Notes: generated by a model not told the origin, from the sequence alone. A stretch of DNA of 64,000 nt from Chryseobacterium sp. VAUSW3 (GCF_002205795.1 NZ_NIUY01000002.1:868001-932000); one strand, 5' to 3'. Shown: positions 1 through 8,848, counted from the first letter of the stretch. Translations and numbers: made by a program.

Positions 1-1
1 A

Positions 2-175
2 ATCACAAAATCAAACTATCTTTTTAATGACGACGTGAAAAATGCGGTAGATGAATTACTTACAGCAAACGATTTCAAAATTTTAAGAGAACTAGACACA
101 GACTCATATGTTAAATTTGCTTATTTAAATTCAGACGGAAAAAACAAACTCAGAATAATTCCTTTTGAAAATTAA
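2..175 (+). CDS. 3' end of an unknown gene, cut by the window edge
   Basis: An open frame runs from base 2 without a stop to the TAA at 173-175, giving the last 57 residues of a protein whose start lies outside the window. The visible tail ends in RIIPFEN and is rich in acidic and polar residues; I do not recognise a family. Its stop overlaps by two bases the stop of the minus-strand methyltransferase, so the two genes converge with no room for a terminator. Because the neighbour is a DNA methyltransferase, a restriction or phage-related role is possible, but nothing in these 57 residues shows it. Confidence 0.55.
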   Translation: MTKSNYLFNDDVKNAVDELLTANDFKILRELDTDSYVKFAYLNSDGKNKLRIIPFEN

Positions 176-762
176 TCATTAGTAAACTGCAAAGTCAAAT
201 TATTATCAATACCTATTGGTAAATCTCTCAGAGGCCTTATATCTATAACAGCTCCATACTTTAAAAAATGATTAAAGAAATCATCATATCTTTCACCCCA
301 ATAAATTAAGCAACAAGACATTGGCGCACCCTTTCCAGTATCTTTACCATCTTCCAAAAATTTAAGTCTTGTATCGTATAATAAGCAAATCGCCGATGCT
401 TTAGGGTACACATAGTTTTTCCAATGTCCAGTATTAGTAGCAACCGGCACTAATGCTATTACTTCAGACCCATGTATTTCTGAAGCATCACTACATCTTT
501 TCAACCAATTTTTTATCGTGGTCTTTCGTACCTTATCCGAACCGTATGGCGGATTGACATAGATTGTAGGAAAATTCCACGAATCAAATAAGCCATCATT
601 TTGCGGCAGAATGTATTCTACATTAGCATTTACTATCGAATATTTGTTAGAACATGGATCCAATGCAATATTCCCATTAAAAAAATCCTTCACGGCTTTA
701 ACATACTTTTTCGGTGTGCCCCAACTCTGACTTTGTGTATTTTGTGTTCTTCCTGCACTCAT
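172..762 (-). CDS. Phage-type DNA N-6-adenine methyltransferase (Dam-like)
   Basis: The protein (196 aa) resembles the small phage N-6-adenine methyltransferases (PF05869-like), which methylate adenine in DNA using S-adenosylmethionine. It carries the N-terminal WGTP motif (residues 14-17), a DPCS motif (35-38) and the catalytic NPPYG (70-74), a form of the D/N-PPY motif of amino-methyltransferases. I start it at the ATG at 762: the longer frame begins with a TTG at 789 that lies inside the promoter box at 787-794 and cannot be in the message. The gene converges on an unknown partial gene. It may be a phage or integrated-element remnant or an orphan methylase; no nuclease partner is visible in the window. 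Target sequence cannot be read from the protein. Confidence 0.8.
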   Translation of the reverse strand: MSAGRTQNTQSQSWGTPKKYVKAVKDFFNGNIALDPCSNKYSIVNANVEYILPQNDGLFDSWNFPTIYVNPPYGSDKVRKTTIKNWLKRCSDASEIHGSEVIALVPVATNTGHWKNYVYPKASAICLLYDTRLKFLEDGKDTGKGAPMSCCLIYWGERYDDFFNHFLKYGAVIDIRPLRDLPIGIDNNLTLQFTND

Positions 763-786
763 AACAAAAATGATAATTATAGTATG

Positions 787-818
787 CAAATATAATTAAA
801 ATATTCTGACAATACAAA
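787..818 (-). promoter_or_regulatory. Bacteroidota-type promoter of the methyltransferase
   Basis: On the minus strand TATATTTG (787-794) matches the -7 consensus TAnnTTTG, and TTTG (815-818) lies 20 bases upstream as the -33 element. The spacing fits the known Bacteroidota sigma factor pattern. It places transcription start a few bases before the ATG at 762. Confidence 0.55.
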
Positions 819-862
819 ATTGTTTTTAAAAGTAAATAGCAGTCAAAAGCATAGAAATCACC

Positions 863-914
863 CCCAGCTGCGCAAAGTCCCCGGTGAGCAAAGTCTCCTG
901 ACTTTTCGCCCACC
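863..914. repeat. Imperfect direct repeats and hairpin
   Basis: Two similar units, GCGCAAAGTCCCCG (near 870-883) and GAGCAAAGTCTCCTG (near 886-900), are followed by GACTTTTCGCCCACC (900-914), which pairs imperfectly with GGTGAGCAAAGTC (883-895). It sits between the divergent methyltransferase and the secreted protein gene. This may be a dispersed intergenic repeat; no coding function is seen. Confidence 0.4.
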
Positions 915-960
915 ATGTAAAACCACAGACTTTGAACCTTCTAAAAAATCATATTAGCAT

Positions 961-1416
961 ATGAAGAAAAACATAAAGTCTCTACTAAGAAAGACTTTAA
1001 TCACCTTATTGATCGTCTTTGGTTTAACCGACTTTTACTGCCAGAATACCTTACTGAAAGATATAGAGGCCGCGAAGCTTCTTTCAAGAAGTGTTACCCA
1101 GGATTTCCGGGATAATAAAATTGAAGAAGCCTTCAATATCCTCAGTCCGTATTGGCCACTGCCGGTGAATGAAATTAATAACCTGAAGACCCAAACCATA
1201 CAGTCTGTTAATCTGATTTCCGAGCGTTACGGGAAAGCGGAATCTATTGTAAAAGTTTCGGAACAAAATATTAAAGATGCAGGGTTTCGGGAAACTTACC
1301 TGGTGAAATTTGAATATACTGCCATCAGATTAATATTTACCTACTACAAAAACAGCAAAGGCTGGCTAATTAACGGTTTCAAATGGGATTCGGATTTTGA
1401 TGAGGAATTTAAATAA
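961..1416 (+). CDS. Hypothetical secreted protein
   Basis: The protein (151 aa) has a basic N-terminus (MKKNIKSLLRK) and a hydrophobic stretch at residues 12-24 ending near a Cys (LTDFYCQ), so it is probably exported; the cysteine does not form a convincing lipobox. The mature part is mixed alpha/beta, with a helical first half and a strand-rich C-terminal half ending in GWLINGFKWDSDFDEEFK. That pattern recalls small NTF2/cystatin-like periplasmic domains of unknown function, but I cannot assign a family. It is followed 36 bases later by a membrane protein gene on the same strand. Confidence 0.65.
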   Translation: MKKNIKSLLRKTLITLLIVFGLTDFYCQNTLLKDIEAAKLLSRSVTQDFRDNKIEEAFNILSPYWPLPVNEINNLKTQTIQSVNLISERYGKAESIVKVSEQNIKDAGFRETYLVKFEYTAIRLIFTYYKNSKGWLINGFKWDSDFDEEFK

Positions 1417-1452
1417 TCACGTTGGCAAACCCATCCAATCTTATTTCATTAG

Positions 1453-1809
1453 ATGAAAGATTCAAAAGAAAACACCCACACCCCCAATCATATTTCAGAA
1501 GAGGAAAGAATGAAATGCATCCTCTTTGCGGCTGCACTGCTTATATACGGCACCTACGGATGGTTTAATGATGATATTTATATTCCCGGAAAACGCGGGA
1601 GGGGCATACACTTCCACGGTGCTGCCTGCACGCTGATTTACGGTGCTTTTATTTTTGGTGCGGCTAATTTTATTTCGGTTATCGTAGATCACTACGATAA
1701 AAGGAATAACGAAACGAACTATCAGAAGTTTGCAAAAGTGACCAGAATCATTGGGCTTACCTTACTGTTCCTGGGATTTATTGTTTCGTTTGTTGCATCG
1801 TGGGATTGA
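1453..1809 (+). CDS. Hypothetical small membrane protein
   Basis: The 118-residue product has a polar N-terminus (about 20 residues) and three predicted membrane segments: about residues 22-40, 52-74 and 96-116. Between the first two is a short loop with YIPGKRGRGIHFHG. I recognise no family. Its last 32 bases overlap the 3' end of the convergent DoxX-like gene (1778-2431), so the C-terminal residues are encoded opposite another gene. It may be co-transcribed with the secreted protein gene just upstream. Confidence 0.6.
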   Translation: MKDSKENTHTPNHISEEERMKCILFAAALLIYGTYGWFNDDIYIPGKRGRGIHFHGAACTLIYGAFIFGAANFISVIVDHYDKRNNETNYQKFAKVTRIIGLTLLFLGFIVSFVASWD

Positions 1810-2431
1810 TGTTTTCAATGAACTTTCTCCCCTTTTTATATCTTTTATAGGCAATTCTATTGGAGACGACAAAGGTGATCACCACCATTACAGCGCTAAT
1901 CTTCGGAAACAGACGGTCAGCAGGAAAGGCAGACATAGCGAGAATAAATACGAAATAGATGATGCCTGCGGCCTGCCATAGGCGGTCCGGATCGGGGTAT
2001 AGGGTGATCTTTGGCGCGGTGTTGTAGGCAAAGATCCCTTTCAGCTTCTGATAATCCCAGACGAGCAATACGGTGCAGGCCAAAAGCATGAGTGACGTAA
2101 TGACCCAGGTACCTTTAAAGGACAGACTGACGGTAATCAACCAGATATTAACAATAAGGCTGTAATAGACGACTGCACCTAAGGTAGCGAATCTTTGGGT
2201 CATCAACAGTAAAGCCGCAAGAACCTGTGCTACTCCTATGAAATTATAATAGATGCCGGACTGATAAAGTCCTTCGAAAAAGAACCCGATGGGGTGATCT
2301 GTTGAAATCTGGGTAAATCTGTTGCCTACAATTTTGGTAAGCCCGGAAGGCAGGAAAGCTACGCCTAACAGATAGCGCAGATGGATAATGAGCCATTGAT
2401 TCAGCTTGTGGGTTCTCAGTTTTTCGTACAC
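1778..2431 (-). CDS. DoxX-like integral membrane protein
   Basis: The 217-residue protein has several hydrophobic segments and the N-terminal pattern of DoxX-like proteins: the first helix contains RYLLGVAFLPSGLTK, a typical DoxX signature, followed by a loop with PIGFFFEGLY and a helix near IGVAQVLAALLLM. DoxX-family proteins are inner-membrane proteins of uncertain function, some linked to quinone or thiol redox chemistry. The C-terminal tail (from about residue 195) is charged and lies in the cytoplasm or periplasm. Its 3' end overlaps the end of the convergent gene 1453-1809 by 32 bases. Confidence 0.75.
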   Translation of the reverse strand: MYEKLRTHKLNQWLIIHLRYLLGVAFLPSGLTKIVGNRFTQISTDHPIGFFFEGLYQSGIYYNFIGVAQVLAALLLMTQRFATLGAVVYYSLIVNIWLITVSLSFKGTWVITSLMLLACTVLLVWDYQKLKGIFAYNTAPKITLYPDPDRLWQAAGIIYFVFILAMSAFPADRLFPKISAVMVVITFVVSNRIAYKRYKKGRKFIENINPTMQQTKQ

Positions 2432-2536
2432 GGTTATTGTTTTTTAATCAGTAAGGGAGATTATTGTTTTGTTACACATTTGATCCGTTGATTTTTTGTT
2501 GCATTAAATGGAACAGAATTCGTTACTTTAAAGTTC

Positions 2537-2915
2537 ATGTTGCAGAAGCTCAAAGAGAACGTAAAAAAACTGAAGCAGGAAACGGTTCCCATTTACCACG
2601 CACTCTTCGACCCCCGCACACCACTTTCAGCCAAGATCGTGGCCGGTCTCACCATAGCCTATCTGCTGAGTCCCATAGATCTGATTCCGGATTTCATCCC
2701 CGTTCTCGGTCTGCTGCATGACCTCATTATTGTTCCTGCTCATTAAAACAACTTTAAGTCTGATTCCAGAATACGTAATTGCCGATATTAAAACGAAAAT
2801 CAACAGCAACCAAAAACTGCCGACAAAATGGTATTACGCCCTGCCCATTGTTCTGCTGTATGGCTATCGCCTTTTTGTGATGTTCAGGTATGCGGGGCGG
2901 TGGTTTGATTTTTAA
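2537..2915 (+). pseudogene. DUF1232 (YkvA-like) membrane protein gene, frameshifted
   Basis: The first frame encodes a DUF1232 core with the hallmark LLSPIDLIPDFIPVLG (about residues 43-58) and then runs out at LHDLIIVPAH, stopping at 2744-2746. The next frame continues the expected family sequence (LIKTTLSLIPEYVIADIKTK and a second hydrophobic segment) to a stop at 2915. Family members normally read on from DLIIVPL into a helix ending in LIPxxV. The break lies at about 2738, and losing two bases (or gaining one) there explains it: CCTCTGCTC becoming CCTGCTC would restore VPLLIKTT. It could be a real mutation or a sequencing error. DUF1232 function is unknown. Confidence 0.65.
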
Positions 2916-3027
2916 GTGACGGTTCTCAAAGCTTTCTCTATTATTTTTTTTGTTTGATCCTGTAACAAAAAAAACCGGAGGTGCTACCAATCGCTGTATA
3001 AAAACTAAAACTAATAACCATTCTTCT

Positions 3028-3948
3028 ATGATAACAAAGTACCTCCCCGCAGTATTGATTGTACTGGCGCAGTTATTCTTAGCCCAAACGATTTCTAAAA
3101 AAGCAGAAACTACTACCCCCTTTTTCACTGAAACTTCCGACGGTACCAAACTTTTTACCAAAGTTTCGGGCACTCGCGACCTTTGCATTTATGTGCACGG
3201 CGGCCCCGGCATGTGGAGCGATTCCTTCGAAAACCTGAAAGGCAACCGTTTGGAAACCCACCTCAAAATGGTGTATTACGACCAGCGCGGCAGCGGGCGT
3301 TCCGGAGCCTCAGCAACCAATGATTATTCCGTAAACCGCATGGTGGAGGATATTGAAGATATCCGTAAAAAGCTGGGCGCAGCCAAGGTATATTTTATGG
3401 CGCACTCTTTCGGCGGGATTATCGCAACCAGCTACGCAGCGAAATACGGCAGCCATCTGAAAGGTTTAATCCTGGTAAGCAGTACACTTTACCTCAACGA
3501 TTCGGTGATGAGTCAGGTTTCGTATGCCAACCAACTTACCGGAAGCAAAATTGAAATTAAGGACGGACAGTACATGCCCGCATTGGGTGAAGCCATGGGC
3601 AAACTGAATGAGAAAGGTCTGATGTACAAACTCCTGACCGACAGCCAGCAGAACATGGATACGCTGAATAAAATTGATGAGAAAAGACCGGAAGAAAACG
3701 GCTTCCGGAATAACGTATGGAACATCAGTGAATACTATGGGGATTTTACCAAACTGACACCCGGGATTAAAGTCCCTGTCTTGGTAGTGACCGGAACGCA
3801 GGATCATGCTGTAGGTCCGGAGCATTATAAACTGTTTAAATTCCCGAACCAGCGCGTGGCGAAAATCAACGGCGGGCATTTGCTCTACTACGAAAATAAT
3901 GAGGAGTTTGTGAAAAGTGTATTTTCTTTCATAAAAAAAGAACGCTAA
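3028..3948 (+). CDS. Secreted alpha/beta hydrolase, proline iminopeptidase-like (S33)
   Basis: The protein (306 aa from the ATG at 3028) begins with a signal peptide (MITKYLPAVLIVLAQLFLAQ) and continues as an alpha/beta hydrolase. It shows the HGGPG oxyanion motif and the DQRGSGRSG motif of proline iminopeptidase-type S33 enzymes. The nucleophile elbow is AHSFGG (Ser), followed by a late Asp in GTQDHAVG and a His in NGGHLLYYE. S33 enzymes cleave N-terminal proline from peptides or hydrolyse related amides and esters; the exact substrate cannot be read. I chose the ATG at 3028 because it opens directly into the signal peptide, while the longer frame adds 26 polar residues in front of it. Confidence 0.8.
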   Translation: MITKYLPAVLIVLAQLFLAQTISKKAETTTPFFTETSDGTKLFTKVSGTRDLCIYVHGGPGMWSDSFENLKGNRLETHLKMVYYDQRGSGRSGASATNDYSVNRMVEDIEDIRKKLGAAKVYFMAHSFGGIIATSYAAKYGSHLKGLILVSSTLYLNDSVMSQVSYANQLTGSKIEIKDGQYMPALGEAMGKLNEKGLMYKLLTDSQQNMDTLNKIDEKRPEENGFRNNVWNISEYYGDFTKLTPGIKVPVLVVTGTQDHAVGPEHYKLFKFPNQRVAKINGGHLLYYENNEEFVKSVFSFIKKER

Positions 3949-3990
3949 CTTTGAGCGGATTGAATAAAATGTATCAATTAAGACAATACT

Positions 3991-4374
3991 ATGAAAATGA
4001 AAAGAGCAGTGATATTTTTGATACTCATGGTTATGGGAATAGCGGTGTACAGAGCATTTTTCAGTACAGACCGATATACGGCGCTGAATCAGCAGGTTAG
4101 CAACTGCGACGGCTGCACTGTTAAAAATGAAGAAACCGCTGTTGATATCGCTGAAGAAATTTTATTCAAAACATATGGCAAATCTCACATCAAGAATCAA
4201 AGACCCTATGAGATTAAGCTTTTAGGAAATAAAGTATGGTCCCTTAAAGGAAGTTTACATCAACGTACACTGGAAAAGTTTCTCTCTGGCGGAATGCCTA
4301 AATTGGGAGGAACATTTGAGATTGATATTGATCCCCGTGACGGAAAGATTTTAAAAATCATCCATTATAAATAG
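3991..4374 (+). CDS. NTF2-fold immunity-like protein (YbbC/YhhH type)
   Basis: The protein (127 aa) has one N-terminal hydrophobic segment (residues 5-23) followed by a domain with the pattern of NTF2-fold immunity proteins (PF15631-like): ETAVDIAEEILFKTYGK, then RPYEIKLLGNKVW, a GG-containing loop and a C-terminal strand with DPRDGKILKIIH. Members of this family are found as immunity proteins of polymorphic toxins. No toxin gene is visible next to it: upstream is a hydrolase 42 bases away and downstream a terminator. It may therefore be an orphan immunity gene or a periplasmic protein reusing the fold. Confidence 0.6.
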   Translation: MKMKRAVIFLILMVMGIAVYRAFFSTDRYTALNQQVSNCDGCTVKNEETAVDIAEEILFKTYGKSHIKNQRPYEIKLLGNKVWSLKGSLHQRTLEKFLSGGMPKLGGTFEIDIDPRDGKILKIIHYK

Positions 4375-4441
4375 TCAGTAAACCACCCACTTCTGCTACT
4401 GGCAAGTGATTTATCAATACAAATATTTACAAAAAACACCC

Positions 4442-4470
4442 AACCGCACAAAAAAATGCGGTTATTTTTA
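4442..4470 (+). terminator. Rho-independent terminator
   Basis: AACCGCA (4442-4448) pairs with TGCGGTT (4457-4463) around an A-rich loop and is followed by ATTTTTA. It closes the 3991-4374 transcript. Confidence 0.7.
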
Positions 4471-4543
4471 TGAATAAGCAGCTTTAAATCCTAAATATTT
4501 ATAAATTTACCGGTTTAACCAATAATCAGAAAACCTATACTTC

Positions 4544-7522
4544 ATGTTAAAGAAATTACTCTCGGTGGTTTCGGTCGGGATTATAGTGTCAGGCTCGGCG
4601 CAGGTCGGCTTCTGGCCTAATGATACCAAAGGAAAAGACCGCAGTGTGTACGCCGTAAAAAACATTACGCTGTACCAGGATTACAGAAGAAAAGTAGATA
4701 ATGCCGTGCTGGTATTCCAGGAAGGCAAAATAGTGGCTTCCGGCAAAGTTAGCATCCCGAAAAATGCGGTGGTGATCGATGGACGCGGAGCTTTTGTATA
4801 TCCCTCATTTATCGATCCTTATGCAAACATTGGCGTAGAGAAGGCCAAACGCAACGATTACAATCCCGGCAGCACCTATCTGCCTACCGATGCTACCTCA
4901 GCAGCATATAATGATGCCGTAAAAGCTGATACCCGTGCCGTGAGCAGTTTTACCAACCAAAGCAAGGATTTTCAGGACTACCTGAAGCAGGGCTTCGGAG
5001 CGGCACTGAGTTTTAATGAAGACGGAATCGTGCGCGGTTCTGCGGTCCTGATTACCCTGGGCGAAGGGCTTTCCTCAGAAAAAGTAATTAAGGAAGATGC
5101 CGGCCTCATGCTCTCCTTCAGCAAAGGAAGTTCTCGCCAGGCCTACCCTTCTTCCCTCGTAGGATCGGTGGCACTGCTCCGCCAGCTTTATCTGGATGCC
5201 GACTGGTACGCAAAATCCGGTTATCTGGAAAACAAGAACACCAACCTCGAAGCCTTTAACCGCTACCGTAAACTCCCGACCATTATAGAAACTTCTGAAA
5301 AATGGGATGTACTGCGTGCCGATGCCATCGGTGACGAAGCGGCCACACAGTTTGTGTTTGTAGGTTCGGGAACCGAGTACCAGCGCGCAAAAGAAATGAA
5401 AGCCACCAACGGAACCTTCATCCTTCCGCTGGAATATCCTAAACCGTTCCAGAGTCAGGATCTCATGAATGTGGAGGATCTGGATGTAGCAGATTTGAAA
5501 CACTGGGAACTGGCGCCGTACAACGCCGTATATCTGGCGAAAGAAAAAGTGCCTTTTGCGCTCACCATGTCCAGACTCAAAGATAAAAATGCCTTTCTGG
5601 ACCGCATCCGTGACCTGCATAAAAAAGGGTTGAGCAAGGAAGAAATCCTGCAGTCCCTTACAGAAAAGCCTGCACAGATTCTTCAGGTCAGCTCGCTCGG
5701 AAATCTTAATAAAGGTTCTATGGCGAATTTCATCATTGTTTCTGACGACCTTTTTACGAAAGAGTCCGTCATTTATGAAAACTGGGTTTCCGGAAAGCAG
5801 AACATCATCACCCGAATGCCCGATACCGACGTACGCGGCGATTATCAGGTACAGCTTAATAACCAGACCTATGACGTGAAGATCAAAGGTAAAATCACAA
5901 AGCCTGAAGCAGAAATCATTCAGAACGACAAAAAAGGGAAAGCAAAACTGGCGGTAGCCGATTATAAAATGGCGCTCGAACTGAAACTGCCCAATGATAC
6001 CGTGCAGAATTACCGGTTGATGCTTCCGCTAACCGACTATAAAAACCGCACCACCGTGGCAACAGACAAAGACGGCAGAAGTGTTCCGCTGACCATCCGT
6101 TTTGTTAAAGCCTATGAACCTGAAGAAAAGAAAGAGGAGAAAGCCAAAAACGATGAACCGGGGAAAATCTGGTATCCGTTTTCTGCGTTCGGTGCGGAAG
6201 CGCTTCCTACCCAGCAGGATTATTTGATTAAAAATGCTACCGTATGGACCAACAGTGCAAAAGGCATCATTAAAAATGCCGATGTAAAAGTCTCCAAAGG
6301 TAAAATTGTACAGGTAGGAACCGGACTTTCTTCTGGAAACACCACAGTAATCGACGGCAGCAATCTTCACCTCACCAGCGGAATCATCGATGAACACACG
6401 CATATCGGGCTTGCACGCGGCGTAAACGAAGCCGGAACCAACAACTCCGGAGAAGTGCGCATGAGCGATGCCATAGACCCTGATGATGTAAACTTCTACC
6501 GCCAGCTTGCCGGTGGTGTTACGGCAGCACAGCAGCTTCACGGTTCAGCCAATCCGGTGGGCGGACAGTCGTCGATGGTGAAATTCAAATGGGGCGAAGA
6601 TCCAAAAGACATGCTGTTCCCCGGAGCAAAACCTTATATTAAATTCGCTTTGGGCGAAAACGTGAAGCAAAGCAACTGGGGCAATAATCCGAACCGATTC
6701 CCGCAATCGAGAGGAGGTGTGGAACAGGCCTTCGACTTCTGGTTTACCCGCGCGCTGGAATATGAAAAGGAAAAAAGCACCAATAAAAACTTCCGTAAAG
6801 ATCTCCGTTTGGAGACCATGCTCGAAATCCTGAAAAGCAACCGCTTCATTACCTGCCACTCTTATGTACAGAGCGAAATCAACATGCTGATGGATGTGGC
6901 CGACCGTTTCGATTTCCGCGTTCAGACTTTCACCCACATTCTTGAAGGCTATAAAGTAGCCGACAAAATGAAAAAGCACGGCGCCAACGCCTCTACCTTC
7001 TCCGACTGGTGGGCGTATAAGGAAGAAGTTCGCGAAGCCATCCCTTACAACGCGGCACTTCTGCTGCAGGCGGGCGTAAATGTGGCAATCAATTCTGATG
7101 ACGCGGAAATGGCAAGAAGACTCAACCAGGAAGCGGGTAAAGCAGTGAAATACGGAAATGTTCCCCAGGAAGAAGCGTGGAAAATGGTAACCTTAAATCC
7201 GGCGAAAATGCTTCAGATCGACCATAGAGTGGGAAGTATTGAACCCGGCAAAGACGCTGATCTTGTGCTCTGGACGGATAATCCTTTAAGTATTTACGCT
7301 ACCGTGGATAAAACTTTTGTAGACGGAATTCTGTATTTCGATGCCGCACAGCAGCAACGCAAAGACCAGATGGTGAAAGACGAGAAAAACAGAATCATCC
7401 AGAAAATGCTCTTCTCAGAAGATGCCGGAAAAGGCAACACCCAGAGCGCCGAGAAAAAACAGCGCATCCTCTACCACTGCGACACGCTGCAAGGTGAAGA
7501 ACATGAGTCACATTCACACTAA
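4544..7522 (+). CDS. Secreted double-domain amidohydrolase
   Basis: The 992-residue protein starts with a signal peptide (MLKKLLSVVSVGIIVSGSAQ) and contains two amidohydrolase-like modules. The first (about residues 30-420) has the usual composite beta strands but no metal site: where family members have HxH the sequence reads YPSFIDPYANIG. The second (about 565-960) is intact, with DEHTHIG (about 616-622), TFTHILEG, and INSDDAEM (about 849-856), matching the metal-binding pattern of imidazolonepropionase-like enzymes. Such enzymes hydrolyse cyclic amides or peptide-like bonds; the substrate is unknown. A second amidohydrolase gene follows after 14 bases and is probably co-transcribed. Confidence 0.85.
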   Translation: MLKKLLSVVSVGIIVSGSAQVGFWPNDTKGKDRSVYAVKNITLYQDYRRKVDNAVLVFQEGKIVASGKVSIPKNAVVIDGRGAFVYPSFIDPYANIGVEKAKRNDYNPGSTYLPTDATSAAYNDAVKADTRAVSSFTNQSKDFQDYLKQGFGAALSFNEDGIVRGSAVLITLGEGLSSEKVIKEDAGLMLSFSKGSSRQAYPSSLVGSVALLRQLYLDADWYAKSGYLENKNTNLEAFNRYRKLPTIIETSEKWDVLRADAIGDEAATQFVFVGSGTEYQRAKEMKATNGTFILPLEYPKPFQSQDLMNVEDLDVADLKHWELAPYNAVYLAKEKVPFALTMSRLKDKNAFLDRIRDLHKKGLSKEEILQSLTEKPAQILQVSSLGNLNKGSMANFIIVSDDLFTKESVIYENWVSGKQNIITRMPDTDVRGDYQVQLNNQTYDVKIKGKITKPEAEIIQNDKKGKAKLAVADYKMALELKLPNDTVQNYRLMLPLTDYKNRTTVATDKDGRSVPLTIRFVKAYEPEEKKEEKAKNDEPGKIWYPFSAFGAEALPTQQDYLIKNATVWTNSAKGIIKNADVKVSKGKIVQVGTGLSSGNTTVIDGSNLHLTSGIIDEHTHIGLARGVNEAGTNNSGEVRMSDAIDPDDVNFYRQLAGGVTAAQQLHGSANPVGGQSSMVKFKWGEDPKDMLFPGAKPYIKFALGENVKQSNWGNNPNRFPQSRGGVEQAFDFWFTRALEYEKEKSTNKNFRKDLRLETMLEILKSNRFITCHSYVQSEINMLMDVADRFDFRVQTFTHILEGYKVADKMKKHGANASTFSDWWAYKEEVREAIPYNAALLLQAGVNVAINSDDAEMARRLNQEAGKAVKYGNVPQEEAWKMVTLNPAKMLQIDHRVGSIEPGKDADLVLWTDNPLSIYATVDKTFVDGILYFDAAQQQRKDQMVKDEKNRIIQKMLFSEDAGKGNTQSAEKKQRILYHCDTLQGEEHESHSH

Positions 7523-7536
7523 ACTAAAATCAAAAC

Positions 7537-8820
7537 ATGAAAAAGTCTTTATATAAAATATTATCATTCTCCGTCTGCATTTCGGGGATGGTGGCTGCAC
7601 AGCGGCCGGCTCCGGCACCTAAGCAGTCGGCACCCATAGCGATTACAGGCGCTACAATACATACCGCGACAGGAGCCGTGCTTCCTAACGCCTCCATTAT
7701 TTTCGACAAAGGAAAAATCACAGGCATCAACACCCCGGTTCCTGCAAACGCAAAAGTCATTAACGCCACCGGAAAACATGTCTATCCGGGTTTCATCCTC
7801 GTCAATAATTCTCTCGGTTTGGTGGAAGTTTCGGCAACCAAAGCCACGGTGGATTTTGTGGAGTCTAATGGATTTGTTCCGGAAGTGCGCACCCTCATCG
7901 CTTTCAATACCGACAGCCATGTGATTCCTACCGTACGTACCAACGGAGTGCTGCTCACCCAGCCTGTTCTGGGGAACGGAATCCTTAAAGGAACCTCTTC
8001 TGTGATGCACCTCGACGGCTGGAATTGGCAGGATGCCGTAGTTGCCACCGATAACGTGCTGCACCTCACCTGGCCTGAACACCGGAAATCGACAGATGAA
8101 AAGCGCAATAAGGAAATGAAGGAACGCCGGGACGCCAATCTGAACGAACTGAAAACCCTCTTCGCGAGAGCGAAAGCCTATCAGCCCAAAACAGGAATTA
8201 AAGATTATAAACTCGAAGCGATTGCGCCCGTATTGAGCGGAGACAAGATCCTGTTTGCAGAGGTTGCAGGAGCGAATGAAGCTCTGGAAGTCATCAAATT
8301 CGTACAGGATTACAGCGTAAAGAAAACAGTACTTTTAGGAAACTCCGGTTTGGAAAGTGTTTTGGATGAAATCAAAAGAAGTGGCATGCCGCTCATCATC
8401 ACCAACCCGCACTCGCTGCCGCCTAACGAATCTACCTCGCCGCGGCTTCCTTATGAATTCGCGAAAAAAGTAGCAGACCAAGGAATTCTTCATGGCCTGG
8501 ATTACAGCGCCAGAAAAGATTTCTCCGATTCCAGAAACCTGCCTTTCCTCGCCGGAACTACCGCTGCCTACGGATTGGATAAGGAAAAAGCATTGCAGAG
8601 CATCACCCTGAATATTGCCAAAATCCTCGGCATCGACAAGGATTACGGAAGTCTGGAAGTAGGCAAAAGCGCCACCCTCTTCATCTCCGACGGCGACGCG
8701 CTGGACCAGCTGACGAATAATGTCACCGAAGCATTTATCGATGGCCGCCAGATCGACCTCAACAACCAGCAAAAGGAACTCTACAAGCGGTATAAAGAAA
8801 AATATTCCGGAGTGGAATAA
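7537..8820 (+). CDS. Secreted amidohydrolase-family protein lacking the HxH site
   Basis: The 427-residue product has a signal peptide ending near GMVAAQ and an amidohydrolase-like fold with the N-terminal composite strands (ITGATIHTATGAVLPNASI) and the C-terminal return (LEVGKSATLFISDGDAL). The position that should hold the metal-binding HxH reads YPGFILVNNSLG, and no catalytic Asp equivalent in a SDD-type motif is seen, so it is probably catalytically dead. It resembles the first module of the upstream 992-residue protein. A partner or scaffold role beside the active enzyme is an inference from adjacency and the 14-base gap. Confidence 0.8.
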   Translation: MKKSLYKILSFSVCISGMVAAQRPAPAPKQSAPIAITGATIHTATGAVLPNASIIFDKGKITGINTPVPANAKVINATGKHVYPGFILVNNSLGLVEVSATKATVDFVESNGFVPEVRTLIAFNTDSHVIPTVRTNGVLLTQPVLGNGILKGTSSVMHLDGWNWQDAVVATDNVLHLTWPEHRKSTDEKRNKEMKERRDANLNELKTLFARAKAYQPKTGIKDYKLEAIAPVLSGDKILFAEVAGANEALEVIKFVQDYSVKKTVLLGNSGLESVLDEIKRSGMPLIITNPHSLPPNESTSPRLPYEFAKKVADQGILHGLDYSARKDFSDSRNLPFLAGTTAAYGLDKEKALQSITLNIAKILGIDKDYGSLEVGKSATLFISDGDALDQLTNNVTEAFIDGRQIDLNNQQKELYKRYKEKYSGVE

Positions 8821-8848
8821 TAATCTTAAAACATACCACCGTCCTCTT

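Noticed and set aside
601-795. Plus-strand frame opposite the methyltransferase
   Set aside because: It lies entirely within the complementary strand of a gene with recognised motifs.
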